From JANSWY01 sp965243755 (lineage in GTDB: Bacteria; Bacteroidota; Bacteroidia; Cytophagales; Cyclobacteriaceae): 64,000 bases of DNA. Below the pieces are notes generated by a model. That model was not told the origin of the DNA, ran no database searches, and saw only the letters and a list, made by a program, of their open reading frames with translations. Position numbers and translations under genes: made by a program. The stretch spans positions 638,222 to 702,221 of the forward strand of contig CBDEVW010000004.1 of NCBI GenBank assembly GCA_965243755.1, read 5' to 3'. Numbering within the stretch: the first letter of the stretch is position 1; each line of letters starts with the position of its first letter. Of the stretch, positions 1 through 8,808 are shown in pieces.

Positions 1-585
1 GATTTCCTGCCCATCGGCTACCGACGTAATTATTGTACCTGAAATGTTTTCCCAATTGGCTTCTGCATTACCATCCAGCGAACCAGTTGTGCCGGATTGT
101 GGTGAAGTAAAATCCATTTCTGAGACAGTTGTCCAGGAACCAGAGGTAAGGTCAGTAGCACCAACCTGAAAACTAACTGCAAGGGTATTTGCTGCAGCAG
201 TGGTTTGTCTCCATTGTTCTCCAATATAATTCACATCAAAGTTGGTGATGGTAGCACCGGTATTGTTTAGTATTCTGATGCCAAAATACACTGTAGCGGT
301 TCCTGAAGAAGCCAGAGATCCGAGGGAACGATCTGTATCTGAAGAAGAACCGAAACTATATAAAGCACCATTGGTGTCAGAACCTGTTCCCGCACGATAG
401 GTTGTCTCATCGCTATACCAACCAGTAATAGTCGTATTATCTGTCCAGGTGTTACTAGTGCCGGTGTTAGCTAATGAATTGAAATCCTGCGTGTAGGTGG
501 CATCACCAGCAGTCATGGTTACCTGGGCCAATAAATGGAAAAAAGGCAATGCCCAGGTGGTTGTGAATAGAAATAAGCGTCGCAT
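1..585 (-). CDS. Secreted protein, N-terminal part (runs off left edge)
   Basis: The reading frame is open on the minus strand from an ATG at 585 to the window edge, giving 195 codons without a stop. The start MRRLFLFTTTWALPFFHLLAQ looks like a signal peptide ending at AQ. The following segment (TYTQDFNSLANTG, then WTDNTTITGWYSD) is a pattern I associate with large secreted Bacteroidota proteins that carry lamin-tail, endonuclease/exonuclease or sorting domains further on; the part visible here has no catalytic motif. Thr, Ser and Gly are abundant, as in cell-surface proteins. It lies 93 bp downstream of the next secreted-protein gene on the same strand, so the two may be co-transcribed. Function unknown. 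Confidence 0.75.
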   Translation of the reverse strand, partial: MRRLFLFTTTWALPFFHLLAQVTMTAGDATYTQDFNSLANTGTSNTWTDNTTITGWYSDETTYRAGTGSDTNGALYSFGSSSDTDRSLGSLASSGTATVYFGIRILNNTGATITNFDVNYIGEQWRQTTAAANTLAVSFQVGATDLTSGSWTTVSEMDFTSPQSGTTGSLDGNAEANWENISGTIITSVADGQEI

Positions 586-678
586 GAGTTGGTAGTTTAA
601 CGTACCAAATCTCTACAATTTTTTCAAAATTGCAAGTAAGTATGTGATTATTAAAGCGTTAAGTGTAAATATACTGGA

Positions 679-3600
679 CTACTTCACCACTTTAAGTAGT
701 TTTCTTGAATCTCCCGCCTGAATGCTCACCATGTAGAGTCCATCATTTAGCTGATTTAATGCATAGATAAACTGCTCTGAAGACGACCATTTTTCATTGA
801 GTATCATTTTGTTTCCAGCCATATCATAAACCATGATGGTAACATTTTCAATTGCCATGTCTCCCAGCTTTAGCTGACTTTCAGGGACGATAGGGTTTGG
901 AAAGATCACCATCTGCTTAAGAGCAAAAGGATTGACCAGGTAAACGATCTCACTGTATTCGTATGCCCCATCATAATCGATTTGTTTTAAGCGATAATAT
1001 GCTTCTGAACCAAAGGAACGATCTGTGTAAATGTAATCTTTGATTTCGTTGGTCGTACCGTGCCCTTCAACAAATGCTATTTCATCAAAAGTTTTTCCAT
1101 CTAATGACTTTTCTACCGAAAAACCGGCATTGTTCAATTCTGAAGCAGTGATCCAGGACAACAAAGCATTTTGGTTGTCGACTCTGGCAGAGAAAGCTAC
1201 TAACTCTACTGGTAATGGGTTGTCGCCACCACTATTCGACGCAAATGTAAATGGACTAAATGTTGTAACAGCAGTTGCAGATTCCACATACCCAGGGTCT
1301 ACATCACCGGAATTTGCGCCATTGCCCTGACTTTCCCATTGTCCACCAGTGTAGTGTCCCACAAGAAGTTCAGCGGCAGAGCTGATCCCGCTGGCTGCCT
1401 GCGTGTTCCAATAAAGCCTCACCTGAGCAGGGTCGGTTCCTGCAGTTCTTTGGATATCCCAATATTCCAGGGTGCTCACATTGGTAAGCGTCAACGTATT
1501 AATGTTGGTAACATCAGAGTAGGCTGTGTTAAACGGTTCTACCTGATAAGTTGAGCCTCCCGCGGTAGTTGGAGTAATGCCTACTCGTTTGTAAGTAGTA
1601 GATTCTCCAACAGGGAAGTCATAAAGTCCGGTAGTATTTGTTTGTCTGGCCAAAATACCATTCACAAAACTGGCGGTTGAACCTCCTGAAACTCCTCCGG
1701 TTGCTGTATTGCTGATTGTTACCACATTTGAGCCGGAACCCATTATTCCGTCAGTCAGGGTCAGGGTATTGCTGATGGTAATAGGATTGGAAACTGTGAT
1801 AGCGTCCGCACCGTCGAGTGTATTGTTGACGGTTAAGTTTGGAATGGTCCATGTTCCACTTACAATTTGATTTGCGGTACCGTCCATGACTATTGCTCCG
1901 GTTGTAGCAGTTACTGTACCCGAAGTATAGGTGAGGTCACCCGACAAATTCATATTATTAGCACCCATGGCCAGGGTTCCGGAAGTTAATGTAAACTGGT
2001 CATTTACATCAATAGTTCCAGCCAATGTCTTGGTTCCATCTGCTACTTCCAGGTTTTGATAGCCTGAGGCTGACACTTTGATGTTTGCTGCTGTCGTAGA
2101 ATTGTAAACTACGGTATTGCCTGAAGCACTCGCATTTAATGTGCCTGTGGCTAAAAGGGTTCCTCCTACGGTCAAAGTAGAATTAGTAGAGTTCGTCCAG
2201 GTGCTCGTTGCAGCATCACCGGTAATATTTCCACCAATTTCGAAAGATCCTTCATTTGTAACAGTTAAGCCGGCATCTATATTTAAAATAGTACCCGTTC
2301 CAGTTTGATTGATTACTGCAGTTGATGAGATGGTTTTACTCGCAGTAGTAATTTCTAAAGTCCACCCTCCATCAATGTTTCCTGTTCCTGTGATTTTATT
2401 TTGAGGAGAAGTTAAACTGCCATCTAAGATGATAGTTCCGGTGGTACCGGTTATGGTACCCGTGGATGTTATGGTTAAGTCGCCACTAACTCGCAAGGTT
2501 CTGCTATTGACATTTAAAGTACCTTCAACTATCAGGTTATTGATATCGTCACCGCCACCACCTGCAAGCGTAACTGTTTCACCTGCCACAATTCTGGCGC
2601 TTTCAGTGGATAATGGTACTGCTCCTGTCAGCCATGTTGAGGCATTGTTCCAATTTCCTGTTCCACCACCAAGGTTACTGTCAACCACGACATATTTTGT
2701 AACACTCAATTGCGTTTCAGAAGAAGCTGCACAGCTAGGTGATGTTTTTGTTGCGGTAACGCCCACAGTACCTGTTCCATTCGCTCCCCAATCAACTGTG
2801 ATTGAGTTAGTTGAGCCCCCTGAGGCCTGTGTGCCCCCTGTTATTGTCCAGGTATAGGTAGTATTAGCAACATTGGTCACCGAATATGGTTCTCCTGTAA
2901 TGTTTTCTGCCACCAGTGTGCTTCCGGAGATACTGGCCGGAGCGATTGAATTGATATTTACATTTAAAGTCACTTCATTGGAGGAAGTACATGCATTTCT
3001 TTCCACAACACTAACCGAACCTACTTGTCCTGTACTACCCCAGTCTACTGTAATAGAATTTAGATCAGTCACAAAACCTGTTGGATTCGATTGGCCATCG
3101 ATAGTACCGCCAACTACTGTCCAGTTATATTCATTACCGCTATTTAGTGTCACACTATAGGTGTCGTTGGTATCATTTGTACAAACATCGGTCACACCAG
3201 TAATACTTGGATCAGCAGGGGCCGTACAATTGGTATCATCACCGAAACAGAATTGAGAGACAAATGTTGTAATATTATTTCTGGATACGGTGTTACCAGA
3301 CACGGTATTATGAGTGCCGTCAGCTGCCCAACTCGTACCTGAATTATCCCTTTGAAGTAATCTCGTGTTACTTCCAATGGTAAATGAAGAGAATCCGTCT
3401 CCAGTTAATTCCAGGTCAAAAGTATTACTATTTCCCTTAGCAAATCCGTTTACTGTAAAATCCCAGTATCCTTCATTGAAAGGATTGTAAAGTGTTACAT
3501 CATCTGATACAGGAAATCCCGAAGTGCCTGGAAATGACTGCACGAAAGAGGCATATACAACTCCTGCAGATCTGCCACCACCAGTTTGGTCAAATGTAAT

Positions 3601-4995
3601 TCCGACGGTTCGGTCATCTGATGATGTTCCAATAGGATATGTGAATTGCGTTGTGGTGCTTGCACCAATGTATTGACCGAATGTACCGATAATTCTTCCA
3701 GCGGTATATGAAAAGGTTCCTTCTGAACCAGAACCCAGCGTGATACTGTTTGAACCAGTATTTATATTTCCCTGAGTCATTGTTAGTACTGAGGTTATGG
3801 TGACATCTTCATTTAAGACCAACTCTCCTGAGCTTTTACTAACAGTCACGCTGGTGAAATTTGTGCTATTGGTAGTGACATTCTGGTCACCACCTGAACC
3901 TGTAAACGCTACCAAACCTAAATTTGTAATGGTAGCAGCATTGTACCAGTCACCCTGGATAGTTATTGTTTGGTTATTAACATCCAGTGTTCCACCATTT
4001 ACGGACAGATCTCCATTCACTGTAAGTCCGGTTGCAGGTAAAGTTTTAGTACCTGTCCCAGAGATCGCCAGATTGTAGTAGGTATTGGAAGTGGATTGTT
4101 TCACAGATTGAGCAGTGGAGCCATTGTATTCAATCGTGTTACCCGTAGCATTGGACAATAAGGTCCCGGTAGCAAGCAGGACCCCATCAATTTCCAGGTC
4201 AGAGTTAGTGCCCATAGTAACCTGCGAAGAGGCGTTTCCACCTGTGATGTCTCCTGAAGTAACTATTACACCTCCATTAATGGTAAGCGTGACACCATTA
4301 TCAATGTCAATATCATTTATGCATGTCAATGATGATCCTGAAATTATTGATGCATTGGCCTCTATTTGCATGGCTCCAGCACTACTTTCAGAACCATCAA
4401 TGGTTCCAGACCCACCAATAGTGGTTGAGGCAGTTGTTATTCTAAGGTCGGCATTTCCCTGATTCAGAATTACCGTTCCATTTACTACAATATTGGAAGT
4501 AATTGCAATGTCCTTGTTGTTAGGGGTGGCCAATACAGCCCCGGCATCTATGGTAATGTCACTAATTGTTTGAGTGTTTCCATTGGTGGTTACCGTATGC
4601 CCTTTTACTACGATTACACGATCGGAGCTTCCCGGAGCAGATCCATTGAGCCAGGTGCTTGAAGAGGTGAATGTGCCTGTTTGAACTGAAACGAAAGGCG
4701 TCACCGTTCCATTCACGGTAAGGGTATTACCATCATAATCAAATATACCACCAGCATTGATGGTGAAATTGTTGATGGTAGAGTTGTTTTGAAGAGTTAC
4801 TGTGTGTCCATTGGCGATGGTGACATTGTCATCACCATTGTTGTCAGGGTAATCTGTTCCTGCAGTACCAGGGCTGGTATTTCCCCATGTAGCACCATCT
4901 TCCCAGTTACCAGAGGTAACACTGGTGAATGAGACTTGTGCGTGTGTAATATAGCCGGTTGCTATGCAAAGTAGCAGCACTAAGAGTCGTTTCAT
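679..4995 (-). CDS. Large secreted protein with G8-like repeats and a T9SS C-terminal sorting domain
   Basis: This 1438-residue protein starts with a clear signal peptide (MKRLLVLLLCIATGYITHAQ). At least three stretches of the type GxWxxxxTW..G..P, followed by a GHTVT-type strand, occur near residues 28, 107 and 775. These resemble the repeats of beta-helical G8-like surface proteins. Between them lie PKD/Ig-like segments (for example NEYNWTVVGG). The end has the type A sorting layout: VIFPNP, then MVYDMAGN, then DGLYMVSIQ and a final KLLKVVK, which directs export by the type IX system and removal at the outer membrane. It is probably an adhesin or surface-layer component; no catalytic residues are recognisable. 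The reverse-strand open frames inside it are a by-product of its Thr/Val-rich codon use. Confidence 0.9.
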   Translation of the reverse strand: MKRLLVLLLCIATGYITHAQVSFTSVTSGNWEDGATWGNTSPGTAGTDYPDNNGDDNVTIANGHTVTLQNNSTINNFTINAGGIFDYDGNTLTVNGTVTPFVSVQTGTFTSSSTWLNGSAPGSSDRVIVVKGHTVTTNGNTQTISDITIDAGAVLATPNNKDIAITSNIVVNGTVILNQGNADLRITTASTTIGGSGTIDGSESSAGAMQIEANASIISGSSLTCINDIDIDNGVTLTINGGVIVTSGDITGGNASSQVTMGTNSDLEIDGVLLATGTLLSNATGNTIEYNGSTAQSVKQSTSNTYYNLAISGTGTKTLPATGLTVNGDLSVNGGTLDVNNQTITIQGDWYNAATITNLGLVAFTGSGGDQNVTTNSTNFTSVTVSKSSGELVLNEDVTITSVLTMTQGNINTGSNSITLGSGSEGTFSYTAGRIIGTFGQYIGASTTTQFTYPIGTSSDDRTVGITFDQTGGGRSAGVVYASFVQSFPGTSGFPVSDDVTLYNPFNEGYWDFTVNGFAKGNSNTFDLELTGDGFSSFTIGSNTRLLQRDNSGTSWAADGTHNTVSGNTVSRNNITTFVSQFCFGDDTNCTAPADPSITGVTDVCTNDTNDTYSVTLNSGNEYNWTVVGGTIDGQSNPTGFVTDLNSITVDWGSTGQVGSVSVVERNACTSSNEVTLNVNINSIAPASISGSTLVAENITGEPYSVTNVANTTYTWTITGGTQASGGSTNSITVDWGANGTGTVGVTATKTSPSCAASSETQLSVTKYVVVDSNLGGGTGNWNNASTWLTGAVPLSTESARIVAGETVTLAGGGGDDINNLIVEGTLNVNSRTLRVSGDLTITSTGTITGTTGTIILDGSLTSPQNKITGTGNIDGGWTLEITTASKTISSTAVINQTGTGTILNIDAGLTVTNEGSFEIGGNITGDAATSTWTNSTNSTLTVGGTLLATGTLNASASGNTVVYNSTTAANIKVSASGYQNLEVADGTKTLAGTIDVNDQFTLTSGTLAMGANNMNLSGDLTYTSGTVTATTGAIVMDGTANQIVSGTWTIPNLTVNNTLDGADAITVSNPITISNTLTLTDGIMGSGSNVVTISNTATGGVSGGSTASFVNGILARQTNTTGLYDFPVGESTTYKRVGITPTTAGGSTYQVEPFNTAYSDVTNINTLTLTNVSTLEYWDIQRTAGTDPAQVRLYWNTQAASGISSAAELLVGHYTGGQWESQGNGANSGDVDPGYVESATAVTTFSPFTFASNSGGDNPLPVELVAFSARVDNQNALLSWITASELNNAGFSVEKSLDGKTFDEIAFVEGHGTTNEIKDYIYTDRSFGSEAYYRLKQIDYDGAYEYSEIVYLVNPFALKQMVIFPNPIVPESQLKLGDMAIENVTIMVYDMAGNKMILNEKWSSSEQFIYALNQLNDGLYMVSIQAGDSRKLLKVVK

Positions 4996-5014
4996 AATTA
5001 TCCCAATAGTTACG

Positions 5015-5042
5015 GACTATACAAATAACGTAATGTATAGTC
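5015..5042. repeat. 9-bp inverted repeat upstream of the secreted-protein gene
   Basis: GACTATACA (5015-5023) and TGTATAGTC (5034-5042) are perfect inverted copies with a 10-nt spacer. They sit 20-47 bp upstream of the start codon of the 679-4995 gene. The position fits an operator or an mRNA leader hairpin; which one is not decidable from sequence. Confidence 0.45.
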
Positions 5043-5253
5043 AATAAATTAAATTTTTTCGACCAACCTTAATTTACGTAAGGTGAGCCGTTGAATTACG
5101 TAGTTGGACTTATATTAGCGCGTGTGAAGTTTGGATAAAATACACAAAGTGTATCATTATTCCAAGTTTTCTTCCATGTTTGAAGGGGATTTGGCAGGAA
5201 AGGCATGGAAGAGTAGCCCATTGATAACAATGAGCTACCATCTCAGAATACTT

Positions 5254-6246
5254 TTATCCGATTTTAGCAATCAAATCTGCAGCTCTTGCAGAATATCCTG
5301 CTTCATTGTCGTACCATCCAACAACTTTAACCAAAGTACCCATGCATGAAGTCAGCTGAGCATCAAAGATGTTAGAGTGAGGGTTTCCAACGATATCAAT
5401 TGAAACGATAGGATCCTCTGTGTACTGAAGAATTCCTTTCATAGGTCCATCAGCAGCGGCTTTCATAGCTGCATTTACTTCTTCGGCAGTCACTTCTTTC
5501 TTAACAACTACCGTAAGATCAGTTAATGATCCTGTAGGAGTAGGAACTCTTAGTGCGATACCATCCAGTTTTCCTTTCAGGTGAGGAAGCACTAAACCTA
5601 CAGCCTTAGCAGCACCAGTAGAAGTAGGAACAATAGAAACTGCTGCAGCTCTTGCTCTTCTCAAATCTTTGTGAGGAGCATCCTGAATTCTCTGGTCAGC
5701 TGTGTAGGCATGAACTGTTGAGATGTAACCTTTTTCGATACCAAATGCATCATCCAATACCTTTGCCATTGGGGCAAGGCAGTTGGTAGTACAGCTGGCA
5801 TTAGAAACAACTTTCTCATCACCGGAAAGCGTATCTTCATTTACACCAAGCACTACCGTAGGGATGTCGCCTTTTGCAGGGGCAGAGATCACTACTTTTT
5901 TAGCGCCGGCTTTCAAATGTTTACCTGAACCAGCCTCATCTACGAAAAGACCAGTTGACTCCAATACTACATCAATGTTAAGATCACCCCATGGTAAGTT
6001 CTCAGGGTCTCTTTCTGCATAAACCTTAATTGGAGTTCCATTTACGATTATATGTTGATCATCTGAATCTACGGTTCCAGGGAATTGTCCGTGATTGGAA
6101 TCGTACTTCAATAGGTGGGCCAATGTTTTTGTGTCCGTAAGGTCGTTGATCGCAACTACCTCTACGTTTTCTTTAGTTAACAATTGTCTGAAAGAAAGTC
6201 TTCCAATTCTTCCAAAACCATTGATTGCTACTGTAATTTTAGACAT
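5254..6246 (-). CDS. gapA: Glyceraldehyde-3-phosphate dehydrogenase, type I
   Basis: A 330-residue protein of normal family length that oxidises glyceraldehyde-3-phosphate to 1,3-bisphosphoglycerate with NAD(P)+ in glycolysis. The N-terminal Rossmann motif INGFGRIGR is intact. The catalytic cysteine is Cys152 in the signature ASCTTNCLAP, and the substrate-binding stretch around HAYTADQRIQD and the C-terminal WYDNEAGYSARA are present. The start ATG at 6246 lies about 40 bp downstream of a perfect Bacteroidota -7/-33 promoter. It stands alone between the surface-protein genes and tRNA-Glu. It is a core housekeeping gene and marks the left flank as ordinary chromosome. Confidence 0.98.
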   Translation of the reverse strand: MSKITVAINGFGRIGRLSFRQLLTKENVEVVAINDLTDTKTLAHLLKYDSNHGQFPGTVDSDDQHIIVNGTPIKVYAERDPENLPWGDLNIDVVLESTGLFVDEAGSGKHLKAGAKKVVISAPAKGDIPTVVLGVNEDTLSGDEKVVSNASCTTNCLAPMAKVLDDAFGIEKGYISTVHAYTADQRIQDAPHKDLRRARAAAVSIVPTSTGAAKAVGLVLPHLKGKLDGIALRVPTPTGSLTDLTVVVKKEVTAEEVNAAMKAAADGPMKGILQYTEDPIVSIDIVGNPHSNIFDAQLTSCMGTLVKVVGWYDNEAGYSARAADLIAKIG

Positions 6247-6284
6247 TGTCTTGTTGTGTTTATGTAACGTAAATAAAACCAGTG

Positions 6285-6315
6285 CAAATGTACTATTGCT
6301 GTCAACTTAAACAAA
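6285..6315 (-). promoter_or_regulatory. Promoter of gapA (Bacteroidota -33/-7 type)
   Basis: On the minus strand TTTG (6315-6312) is followed after exactly 19 nt by TACATTTG (6292-6285), matching the Bacteroidota sigma-ABfr consensus TTTG-N19-TAnnTTTG. Transcription would start roughly 25 bp before the gapA ATG. The same spacing recurs in the tRNA promoter at 6383-6413. Confidence 0.8.
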
Positions 6316-6382
6316 CATTATTAAGTAAAGTATCCGTAACATGGGGGTGTTGAAAAAAAATCAAATTTTTTTTCGGGTAGGT

Positions 6383-6413
6383 TTTGCATTTTTAAATCAT
6401 GCAAATATCTTTG
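6383..6413 (+). promoter_or_regulatory. Promoter of tRNA-Glu
   Basis: TTTG (6383-6386), 19 nt, then TATCTTTG (6406-6413), a perfect match to TTTG-N19-TAnnTTTG. The tRNA begins 53 bp after the -7 element. Confidence 0.75.
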
Positions 6414-6465
6414 CACCACCAAAACGGAATGAGACACACATCAAACCGGATTGGAAGTTCTAAAT

Positions 6466-6537
6466 GGTCCGTTCGTCTAGGGGTTAGGACGCCAGGTTTT
6501 CATCCTGGTAACAGGGGTTCGATTCCCCTACGGACTA
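6466..6537 (+). tRNA. tRNA-Glu (anticodon TTC)
   Basis: A complete cloverleaf of 72 nt. The acceptor stem is GGTCCGT/ACGGACT (first pair G-U), the anticodon stem CCAGG/CCTGG encloses the loop TTTTCAT with anticodon TTC, and the T arm GGGG-TTCGATT-CCCC is perfect. CCA is not encoded. The 3' part from 6517 is the attachment core of the integrated element and is repeated at 44149-44170, so the present 3' end and the terminator behind it may derive from the element while tRNA function is preserved. Confidence 0.97.
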
Positions 6538-6538
6538 C
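6517..6538 (+). repeat. Left attachment core (tRNA-Glu 3' end)
   Basis: A 22-bp sequence beginning GTTCGATTCC and ending GGACTAC, identical to 44149-44170. It covers the T loop, the T-stem 3' strand, the acceptor 3' strand and one following base of the tRNA. Confidence 0.93.
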
Positions 6539-6542
6539 TTAT

Positions 6543-6588
6543 AAGCCTTGCAAGATGCTGTTTATCAGATGCTTGCAAGGCTTTTTTA
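6543..6588 (+). terminator. Rho-independent terminator behind tRNA-Glu, probably brought by the element
   Basis: AAGCCTTGCAAG (6543-6554) pairs perfectly with CTTGCAAGGCTT (6572-6583), followed by a T-rich run to 6588. A second, different terminator sits behind the duplicated tRNA end at 44173. That one is in the position of the original chromosomal terminator, so this copy is inferred to be element-borne. Confidence 0.85.
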
Positions 6589-6594
6589 TTTTCT

Positions 6595-6614
6595 ACTGTC
6601 GCTAACACTGTCGT
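6595..6614 (+). repeat. Paired ACTGTCG repeats, likely recombinase/excisionase arm sites (left)
   Basis: ACTGTCG at 6595-6601 and ACTGTCGT at 6607-6614, same orientation, period 12 bp, 57 bp inside the left att core. The same pair with the same 12-bp period occurs at 44033-44052 inside the right end. In the circular form the two pairs would flank the att core, as arm-type sites of tyrosine-recombinase attP regions do. This role is inferred. Confidence 0.6.
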
Positions 6615-6682
6615 TGTTTCTAATTCTTCAATTTCGAGCTATTCATTTTGGTAGGTTTAACTAAAATCAAAATGATAAAAAG

Positions 6683-6943
6683 ATGATTGACAAATATTTT
6701 CAGGAAATGGTTGATAAAGTGATCAGCAAATACATGAATCAACTGAGTGAGAAGCTTAAACTTAATGTCGAACTAGAGAGGTTGTTGGATCGTAATGAAG
6801 CGGCGGAATTTTTAAAGGTCTCACTCCCTACCTTAAATCGTTGGAGTAAGTCTGGAAAGATAAAATCATATCATTTCCCTGGTACCGGCAGAGTATTTTA
6901 TAAGCAGTCGGAATTACTTGATTCATTGGAAGAGTATAAATAG
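6683..6943 (+). CDS. Excisionase-family helix-turn-helix DNA-binding protein
   Basis: 86 residues. The C-terminal half has the MerR/excisionase-type winged helix signature: LLDRNEAAEFLKVSLPTLNR, then GKIKSYHFPGTGRVFYKQSEL. Proteins of this class act as recombination directionality factors or repressors on Bacteroidota mobile elements. It is the first gene inside the left end, about 145 bp from the att core, and is followed after 12 bp by the polymerase-like gene, so both are probably one transcript. The N-terminal 30 residues are amphipathic and without assigned role. Confidence 0.8.
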   Translation: MIDKYFQEMVDKVISKYMNQLSEKLKLNVELERLLDRNEAAEFLKVSLPTLNRWSKSGKIKSYHFPGTGRVFYKQSELLDSLEEYK

Positions 6944-6955
6944 ACATTTTCTACA

Positions 6956-8509
6956 ATGACTCACTATACAATACCAGATAATCTTAATCTCGAGGAGATG
7001 GTTATCGTGCATCCTCCGGCTGGAATAAGAAAACCGAAAGTGGATTACCTTAAGTTTCTAATCACCTGTATTTTATATGGAGAAACCTTAGGTGGTAAAA
7101 AGAGGAAGGAGTACAAAGGAACACCTCTGAATTCCAAGTTTTTGGAGTCATTCTTCTATGACTACAAGCAATATCTAGATTACTTAGAAAAACAACAGAT
7201 CATCAAAAAGAGTAAGTCCTATCAGGTTGGAGTTAAGTCGAAAGCTTACAGAGTGATTTGGGATTACAAAGGTCTGTTGCACGAAAGGATTGTACATCCA
7301 AAATTGATTAAGAAAATTCGTGATCATGAAAACCTACCTCCAGACTACCTATCAAAATGGTTTGGAGAGGAATTGTCAATTGACACTAATAGGGCATATG
7401 GGATATTGAATTACAAGTATCGTGATTTCGAAGATGATGAGGATTGCGTTGTTTACTCCCACAGAATGGTGAATTCAATGGAAGCCGGGAATTATTTATT
7501 AAAGAGAGATCAGAAATCTTTTAGAGTACATTCTATTATGACTGCACTTTCGAAGGAGATAAGACAAGGTGCTTTAAGATACAAAGGAGAGGAATTGGTG
7601 GAGTTAGATCTTAAGACGTCTCAGCCATTCTTTATTGCTTCCTTACTTCTGAAAGAGTCATTCTATTCATGGGATTCCGATTCTGCTGAATCAACAAAGG
7701 GACCTGTAATTAATCTCTACCTCCTAATTTACCTTTATACCCTTTATCAACATTCTTTGTTCTATTTACCTAACTATCTTATTATACCCTCTATATCATC
7801 TTCTATATATAATACTCTCTCTACTCATATGTTCGAGAAAATCGAGAACATATTTTATATAATATATAATACTATATATAGTAATAGTATATATAATAGT
7901 AATTTAAATATATATAATAATAGCACCTATAGGGACTATATAGAGACTATAGAAAGGAAGGAGATACAAAGAGAGATAAAGAAAACAGAAATCATGGTAG
8001 ATAAACTGCAGGCTAAGCTAACTGGAATTTCTTCCCTCTTGGCAAAAGGTGATATCAATAATTTTAAGGATTTAACTTTGACTGGTGACTTGTATCAAAC
8101 GATTGGTCACAAACTTTCAACAAGTGAAAGGAATAAGTCTAAGGTTGCAGTTTTAAAGACTATCTATGGTGTGAAATCGAATTCTCAGTCTGACGAGGTA
8201 TTGTTGTCAGAATTTCCTTCTGTATTTGCTGTTCTAGACCGGCTGAAATCTCTTTCATCATTCTTTCCATGGCATAACCCTAAGAAGCCACATGCTTGTG
8301 TAGCTGTCTTACTTCAGTTCTTAGAGGCTTTTGTGTTCATTGATCTAATTGCACCAAGGGTTATGAGAGAGTTGCCTGAAGCGCCTGTATTTACTGTTCA
8401 TGACTGTATACTAACTGTAAGGAGTTACGCGGATCAGGTAAGGGAGATAATTGAGGATACTATAGAGCTTATTGCAGGTGAAACCCCAAAGATTAATTTA
8501 ACTACCTAA
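6956..8509 (+). CDS. Element-encoded protein with single-subunit (family A-like) polymerase palm motifs
   Basis: 517 residues, unknown in detail. In the C-terminal half I see three motifs in the order of the Pol I/T7-RNAP palm: motif A-like VELDLKTSQPFF (Asp218), motif B-like KVAVLKTIYG (Lys396, Tyr404-Gly405) and motif C-like FTVHDCIL (His482-Asp483). Between A and B, from about residue 250 to 345 (nt 7700-7990), lies a low-complexity Tyr/Ile/Asn/Ser-rich stretch encoded by TATA/ATA-rich DNA, which looks like an expansion inside an otherwise normal protein. The N-terminal 200 residues are basic and may bind nucleic acid. Position beside the excisionase gene suggests a replication or maintenance role. 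The polymerase assignment is inference from motif spacing. Confidence 0.55.
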   Translation: MTHYTIPDNLNLEEMVIVHPPAGIRKPKVDYLKFLITCILYGETLGGKKRKEYKGTPLNSKFLESFFYDYKQYLDYLEKQQIIKKSKSYQVGVKSKAYRVIWDYKGLLHERIVHPKLIKKIRDHENLPPDYLSKWFGEELSIDTNRAYGILNYKYRDFEDDEDCVVYSHRMVNSMEAGNYLLKRDQKSFRVHSIMTALSKEIRQGALRYKGEELVELDLKTSQPFFIASLLLKESFYSWDSDSAESTKGPVINLYLLIYLYTLYQHSLFYLPNYLIIPSISSSIYNTLSTHMFEKIENIFYIIYNTIYSNSIYNSNLNIYNNSTYRDYIETIERKEIQREIKKTEIMVDKLQAKLTGISSLLAKGDINNFKDLTLTGDLYQTIGHKLSTSERNKSKVAVLKTIYGVKSNSQSDEVLLSEFPSVFAVLDRLKSLSSFFPWHNPKKPHACVAVLLQFLEAFVFIDLIAPRVMRELPEAPVFTVHDCILTVRSYADQVREIIEDTIELIAGETPKINLTT

Positions 8510-8730
8510 AAATCCAGTAGTTCTTTCTTCTGTACACCAAGCGCCTCTGCAAGTTTAGCTATTGTAGAAATGGTTGTATTTAAATGACCTCCCTCCATTC
8601 TAGCTACCGAGCTGAATGCAATACCTGCCTTAAACGCTAAGTCTTCCTGGGTTACTTTTTTTGAGAGTCTAACTTCCCTAAGGTGTTTGCCGAACTCTTT
8701 TAGCAGATTTTCATCTCTTATTTTGGTCAC
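8506..8730 (-). CDS. XRE-family HTH repressor
   Basis: 74 residues, GTG start. The whole protein is a lambda-Cro/C1-type HTH: LREVRLSKKVTQEDLAFKAG, then SSVARMEGG and LAEALGV. The last codons overlap the convergent polymerase-like gene by 4 bp. It is transcribed away from the gene at 8809, and an 18-bp palindrome lies between the two start codons, so it probably represses its own and the neighbouring promoter. It may be the control gene of the island's left module. Confidence 0.88.
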   Translation of the reverse strand: MTKIRDENLLKEFGKHLREVRLSKKVTQEDLAFKAGIAFSSVARMEGGHLNTTISTIAKLAEALGVQKKELLDF

Positions 8731-8763
8731 AGATCAAAATTGCAGTATAGCTATTTCGAATAT

Positions 8764-8781
8764 TATAGCATATATGCTATA
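8764..8781. promoter_or_regulatory. Perfect 18-bp palindrome, probable XRE operator
   Basis: TATAGCATATATGCTATA is a perfect palindrome centred between the divergent genes 8506-8730 and 8809-9222. A related shorter palindrome, ATAGCTAT, is at 8745-8752. Placement and symmetry fit a dimeric XRE repressor. Confidence 0.6.
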
Positions 8782-8808
8782 TTTGATAATTCTCAAATTC
8801 ATTCAGTT

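Noticed and set aside
1040..4462. Several plus-strand open frames opposite the large secreted-protein gene
   Set aside because: They mirror the Thr/Val/Gly-rich codon use of the real minus-strand gene; their translations are Pro/Val/Ser-rich without starts, domains or conservation cues.
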